NCBI RefSeq assembly: GCF_001014975.1
Contig: NZ_BBXA01000013.1
Location: forward strand, 186,001-250,000
Direction of reading: 5' to 3'
DNA length: 64,000 bases
Source of the DNA: Novosphingobium sp. MD-1
Lineage (GTDB): Bacteria; Pseudomonadota; Alphaproteobacteria; Sphingomonadales; Sphingomonadaceae
Of this stretch, positions 60,407 through 64,000 are shown one piece after another (the stretch's first letter is position 1; every line of letters begins with the position of its first letter). The notes beneath the pieces are model-generated. The model saw nothing but the letters and a program-made list of their open reading frames with translations. It did no database searches and had not been told where the DNA came from. The position numbers and the translations under genes are program-made.

Positions 60407-62299
60407 ATGGCGATGGGCGACGGCGAAGCGCGGCGGCTGGGGATGGATATGCCCATCGCGCGCCGGGATTTCATGCAGGGCATGGCCGTGGCGACGGCGG
60501 TGGGCGCGATGCCGGCGACCGCTTCCGGCCAGGTTGGTTTCGTGCCCGACGCGGCATCCTATCCGCCGTTGCGGACCGGCCTGCGCGGACAGTATCCGGG
60601 CTCGTTCGAGGTGGCACACCTGGCGCGCGACGGCGGTTTCACCGGCCCCGTCGTGGCGGACGATACGGGCGAGCATTACGATCTGGTGGTGGTCGGCGGG
60701 GGCATATCGGGCCTTTCCGCCGCGTGGTTCTACCGCAAGGCGCTGGGGCCGGACGTGCGCGTGCTGGTGCTGGACAACCACGACGATTTCGGCGGCCACG
60801 CCAAGCGCAACGAGTTCCGGCACGAAGGGCGCACGATCCTGGCTTACGGCGGCACGATGAGCATCGAGACGCCGTTTCCCTACAGCCATTCGTCCAAGGC
60901 GTTGCTGGCGGACCTCGGCATCGTGCCATCGACGTATGCGCGCTACGACCGCTCGGCGCAGGTCTATGCCGGGCTGGGGCAGGGTGCGTTCTTCGACAAG
61001 GAGCACTTCGGCGCGGATCGCACCGTTGCGGGCATGAACCGGCGGCCGTGGGCCGAGTTCTTCGCCGCCGCGCCGCTGACCCCGGCGGTGCGCGCGGACC
61101 TGACGCGGCTCTATACCGAGAAGGTCGATTACCTGCCCGACCTCGCGCCCGAGGCGAAAGTCGCCGCGCTCCAGCGCATGAGCTATGCGGATTTCCTGCT
61201 GAAGCACGCGCGGCTGCGGCCCGAAAGTCTGCCCTGGTTCGCGGGGATGGCGTTTCGCAACAACATGCGCGTCGATACCTGCCCCGCCTATACTGCCGCG
61301 CGCGGTGGCCGGTCGCCCGGTTTCGCGGGGATGGCGCTGCCGCACCCGATCGAGGCGGAGGCGGAGCATTTCCACTTTCCCGATGGCAACGCCTCGATCG
61401 CGCGCCTGTTGGTCAACCGTCTGGTGCCCGGCGTGTTCGGCCCCGCCGCGCTCGATCAGGAGACGATCGTGCGCGCGCCGGCCGACTATGCGGCGCTCGA
61501 CCGGCCTGACAACGCGACGCGCGTGCGGTTGAGCAGCACGGCGATCCGCGTCGAGCATCTCGGCGCGCCCACCGTGCTGACCGAGAAGGCGGTACGGGTC
61601 GTCTACATGCGGGACGGCAAGCCCCGGTCGGTCACCGGAGCGAACGTGATCCTGGCCTGCTTCAACAACATCATCCCGCATATCGTGCCCGAACTGCCGG
61701 AGGAGCAGAAAGCGGCGCTGCGCTATCCGTCCAAAGTGCCGATGCAGTACACCAACGTCCTGCTGCGCGACTGGAAGGCATGGAAGGCGCTGGGCGTGCG
61801 CTCGATCAGCGCGCCCAATGGCTATCACACCTCGGCCTCGCTCGACACGGCGATGGCGATCGGCGGCTATGCCAGCGCGATGGACCCGTCCGAGCCGGTG
61901 GTGGTGCATATGGTGCGCAATCCCAACCAGCAGGGCCTCTCGCGCAAGGACCAGAACCGCGCGGGGCGCGCCGACATGCTGGCGACGCCGTTCGAAACGA
62001 TCGAGCGCGAAATCCGCGCGCAACTCCAGCGGATGCTGGGCGCGGGCGGGTTCGACGCGCGGCGCGATATCCTGGCGATCACGGTCAACCGCTGGCCGCA
62101 TGGCTATGCCTACACTTACGACACGCTGGGCGATCCGGACATGCCCGATGCGCAGCGCCCGCATGTGATCGGTCGCCGCCCGCTTGGGCGCATCGCCATC
62201 GCCAACGCTGATGCGGGCGCGGCGGCGTTCACCAATGTCGCGATCGACGAGGCGGAGCGCGCGGTGCAGGAATGCCTCGTCAGCCGGGGGCTGACCTAG
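60407..62299 (+). CDS. Tat-exported FAD oxidoreductase (spermidine dehydrogenase-like)
   Basis: A 630-residue flavoprotein. The N-terminus carries a twin-arginine motif (ARRDFMQGMAVATAVGAM), so it is likely exported folded to the periplasm. The FAD loop is DLVVVGGGISGLSAAWFYRK, followed by LDNHDDFGGHAKRNEF, a stretch I associate with spermidine dehydrogenase SpdH and relatives. Length also fits. Substrate is unproven; polyamine or another amine is the best guess. Two ATGs six bases apart could be used. It is convergent with and overlaps the LysR gene by four bases. Confidence 0.8.
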   Translation: MAMGDGEARRLGMDMPIARRDFMQGMAVATAVGAMPATASGQVGFVPDAASYPPLRTGLRGQYPGSFEVAHLARDGGFTGPVVADDTGEHYDLVVVGGGISGLSAAWFYRKALGPDVRVLVLDNHDDFGGHAKRNEFRHEGRTILAYGGTMSIETPFPYSHSSKALLADLGIVPSTYARYDRSAQVYAGLGQGAFFDKEHFGADRTVAGMNRRPWAEFFAAAPLTPAVRADLTRLYTEKVDYLPDLAPEAKVAALQRMSYADFLLKHARLRPESLPWFAGMAFRNNMRVDTCPAYTAARGGRSPGFAGMALPHPIEAEAEHFHFPDGNASIARLLVNRLVPGVFGPAALDQETIVRAPADYAALDRPDNATRVRLSSTAIRVEHLGAPTVLTEKAVRVVYMRDGKPRSVTGANVILACFNNIIPHIVPELPEEQKAALRYPSKVPMQYTNVLLRDWKAWKALGVRSISAPNGYHTSASLDTAMAIGGYASAMDPSEPVVVHMVRNPNQQGLSRKDQNRAGRADMLATPFETIEREIRAQLQRMLGAGGFDARRDILAITVNRWPHGYAYTYDTLGDPDMPDAQRPHVIGRRPLGRIAIANADAGAAAFTNVAIDEAERAVQECLVSRGLT

Positions 62300-63180
62300 G
62301 CCGTACCCCGCAGGATGGTCACGAAGGCCGATACCAGCGCGCTGCGGCTGCGGTTACGCAACAGGTGGATGGCGTCGCGCGTCTGTTCGCCCTCCGGCAG
62401 CGGTAGCGTGGCGAGCGTGCCGTCGGCGCAGGCGCGCGCCGCCAGCGATCGCGGCACGACGGTGATGGCCAGGCCGCTGCGCGCCATGTCGAGGCAGGCG
62501 GCGGTGGAATCCAGCTCGTAATCGGGGAACAGGCCGGCGGCGAAGCGCGCGCGCAGGGCACGCGGAAAATTGCTGCCCGGTGCCGGGCGGGGCAAGGCCC
62601 AGCGCCAGGCCGCCGTGTCGGGGCGTCCTTCGGCGGCCAGCAGGGGATGATCCGCGCGGCAGACCACCACCAGCGGCTCGGACGGCAGGGGAATGCACAG
62701 CACCTCGTCGGCATGGCCTGATGTTGCGAACTTGGCGCGATCGCACACCACCAGATCGAGGCGCCGGTCCACCAGCGTTTCCAGCAGTTGCTCCGACGGC
62801 CCGCCGGTCACGGTCACGCGCACCGCCGGGTGATCGCGCGCGAAACGGATGATGGCGTCAGTCAGCAGGGGTTGCAGGGGATAGGGGCCGGCGCCGATGC
62901 GGACGGTGCCGGTGGTCGGCTGCTTCAGCCCGCGCGCTTCCTGTTCGAGATTGGCGGCGGCGGCGATCACGTCGCGCGCGGAGCGGATGAGGCGTTCGGC
63001 GGCGCCGGTCGGCCGGACATAGTGCGTCGAGCGGTCGAACAACGGGGCATCCAGTTCGCCTTCCAGCTTCTGGATCGACCGCGTCAGGGCGGACTGGGTG
63101 AGGCCAAGCTCGTCCGCCGCCCGCGCGAAATTGCCGATGCGGTAGAGCGTTTCGAAATGGCGGAGCCGGCGCAGGTTCAT
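62296..63180 (-). CDS. LysR-family transcriptional regulator
   Basis: A 294-residue LysR protein. The N-terminal winged helix (MNLRRLRHFETLYRIGNFARAADELGLTQSALTRSIQKLEGEL in outline) is followed by an effector-binding domain. The ATG is preferred to an in-frame TTG one codon earlier. It is divergent from glpD with only 67 bases between the starts, so it may control glpD or the convergent FAD oxidoreductase. Its effector is unknown; it is not close to the CatR-like protein at 43272. Confidence 0.88.
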   Translation of the reverse strand: MNLRRLRHFETLYRIGNFARAADELGLTQSALTRSIQKLEGELDAPLFDRSTHYVRPTGAAERLIRSARDVIAAAANLEQEARGLKQPTTGTVRIGAGPYPLQPLLTDAIIRFARDHPAVRVTVTGGPSEQLLETLVDRRLDLVVCDRAKFATSGHADEVLCIPLPSEPLVVVCRADHPLLAAEGRPDTAAWRWALPRPAPGSNFPRALRARFAAGLFPDYELDSTAACLDMARSGLAITVVPRSLAARACADGTLATLPLPEGEQTRDAIHLLRNRSRSALVSAFVTILRGTA

Positions 63181-63247
63181 CAACAGTCACCATATCATTC
63201 CTGTTTTGCATTACCAAGCCATCGGACATTCGCATAGCGTACAGCGC

Positions 63248-64000
63248 ATGAACGGCACTTTCCTTGACTCGCGGACCCGGCGCGCCACTTTCGCGCGGCT
63301 GGAAGCCGGCGTGTTCGATCTTGCGGTGATCGGTGGCGGGATCACCGGCGCCGGCATTGCCCGCGATGCCGCGATGCGGGGCCTTTCGGTGGCGCTGGTG
63401 GAAGCGCGCGATTACGCCAGCGGCACCAGCAGCCGCAGTTCCAAGATGATCCATGGCGGGCTGCGCTATCTGGCGCAGGGCGATGTGGCGCTGGTCAAGG
63501 AGGCGGCGTCGGAGCGGCAGATCCTGCGCCGCATCGCGCCGCATCTCGCGCGGCTGACGCCGTTCCTGATCCCCACCGTGTCGATGGCGATGGCGGCCAA
63601 GCTGCGCGCCGGGCTGTGGACGTTCGAGAAGCTGGGCGGCGTACCCGAAGCCGAACGGCACGAGGCGATCGGCCTCGCGGAATTGCGCCGGCGCGAACCG
63701 CTGATGCGCACCGATGGCCTCAATGGCGCTATCCTCTATCCCGAATTCCTGACCGACGACGCGCGGCTGGTGCTGGCCAATATCCGCGCCGCGCAGGCGG
63801 CGGGCGCGGTGGTCGTCAACTATGCGGCGGCGGCGGAACTGACCGGTGACGGCCTCGTGGCGCGCTCCACGCTGGAGGGCGAGGCGCTGGAGGCACGGGT
63901 CCGCGCGAAGCTGGTCGTCAATGCGGCGGGCGCGTGGGTCGATCGTGTGCGGGCGCTGGAAGCGGGGGAGGGCGATACGCGCCTTTCGCTCAGCCGGGGC
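63248..64000 (+). CDS. glpD: Glycerol-3-phosphate dehydrogenase GlpD, 3' end beyond window
   Basis: The first 251 residues of an aerobic, membrane-associated FAD glycerol-3-phosphate dehydrogenase that feeds electrons to quinone. The FAD loop is VIGGGITGAGIARDAAMRG (GGGITGAG at 29-36). SGTSSRSSKMIHGGLRYLAQGDVALVKEA is the family signature after it. The frame stays open to the last base, so the gene continues outside. No strong ribosome-binding site precedes the ATG. It is divergent from a LysR regulator and appears to be core metabolism flanking the catabolic region. Confidence 0.93.
   Translation, partial: MNGTFLDSRTRRATFARLEAGVFDLAVIGGGITGAGIARDAAMRGLSVALVEARDYASGTSSRSSKMIHGGLRYLAQGDVALVKEAASERQILRRIAPHLARLTPFLIPTVSMAMAAKLRAGLWTFEKLGGVPEAERHEAIGLAELRRREPLMRTDGLNGAILYPEFLTDDARLVLANIRAAQAAGAVVVNYAAAAELTGDGLVARSTLEGEALEARVRAKLVVNAAGAWVDRVRALEAGEGDTRLSLSRG

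Noticed and set aside
1..64000. CRISPR arrays, tRNA or rRNA genes
   Set aside because: No regularly spaced direct repeats, cloverleaf-like sequences or rRNA segments were noticed; a dedicated search was not possible.

Overview
The window is GC-rich, tightly packed bacterial DNA. It carries four TonB-dependent receptors, each beside a catabolic operon, four Rieske oxygenases, and hydantoinase/racemase-type genes. This mix is typical of a sphingomonad (Novosphingobium/Sphingobium/Sphingomonas type). That placement is inferred from gene content; no rRNA or tRNA gene is visible. No transposase, integrase or CRISPR array was seen.

Layout. (1) 1-5.5 kb, plus: hyuA (5' end cut off), hyuB, an M24 peptidase and a threonine-aldolase-like enzyme, closed by a strong bidirectional hairpin. 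(2) 5.6-15.6 kb, minus: a hydantoinase-A/DUF917/Asp-Glu racemase/TonB-receptor operon, a large LuxR (LAL) regulator, a PhzF protein and a DMT exporter. A MocR regulator is divergent from the exporter. (3) 17-30.6 kb: three versions of one cassette, a beta-less Rieske oxygenase paired with an uncharacterised protein of about 120 residues. Two versions also carry a SnoaL-like protein and one carries a Rieske ferredoxin. Between them lie a TonB receptor, a formamidase, a RES/Xre toxin-antitoxin pair, an AraC regulator and a racemase homologue with both catalytic cysteines replaced. (4) 30.6-40.7 kb: quinone-oxidoreductase-like MDR, P450, Baeyer-Villiger monooxygenase, acyl-CoA ligase, TetR, iron alcohol dehydrogenase, AMACR-like protein and MBL hydrolase, which looks like a ketone/acid degradation pathway. 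(5) 40.8-47.5 kb: TonB receptor, CatR-type LysR and catB-catC-catA-pcaD (catechol ortho cleavage). (6) 47.5-53.6 kb: AraC, SDR, TonB receptor and flavin monooxygenase. (7) 53.8-60.3 kb: iacH-iacA-iacB-iacC-iacD-iacE, an L,D-transpeptidase and a MarR regulator (iacR-like), i.e. indole-3-acetate (IAA) catabolism. (8) 60.4-64 kb: a Tat-exported FAD oxidoreductase, LysR and the start of glpD.

How it works together: the iac genes would convert IAA to catechol, and catBCA-pcaD would take catechol to 3-oxoadipate, so a nearly complete auxin-degrading route is present. The flavin reductase (IacG) and the oxygenase reductase (IacF) are not in the window. A perfect 22-bp palindrome precedes iacH and is the likely MarR operator. 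ATAC-N7-GTAT-type sites (BenM/CatM style) lie before catB and before the third Rieske cassette, suggesting shared LysR control. The most novel item is the triplicated Rieske cassette with its small partner protein and with Glu instead of Asp between the two Rieske centres.
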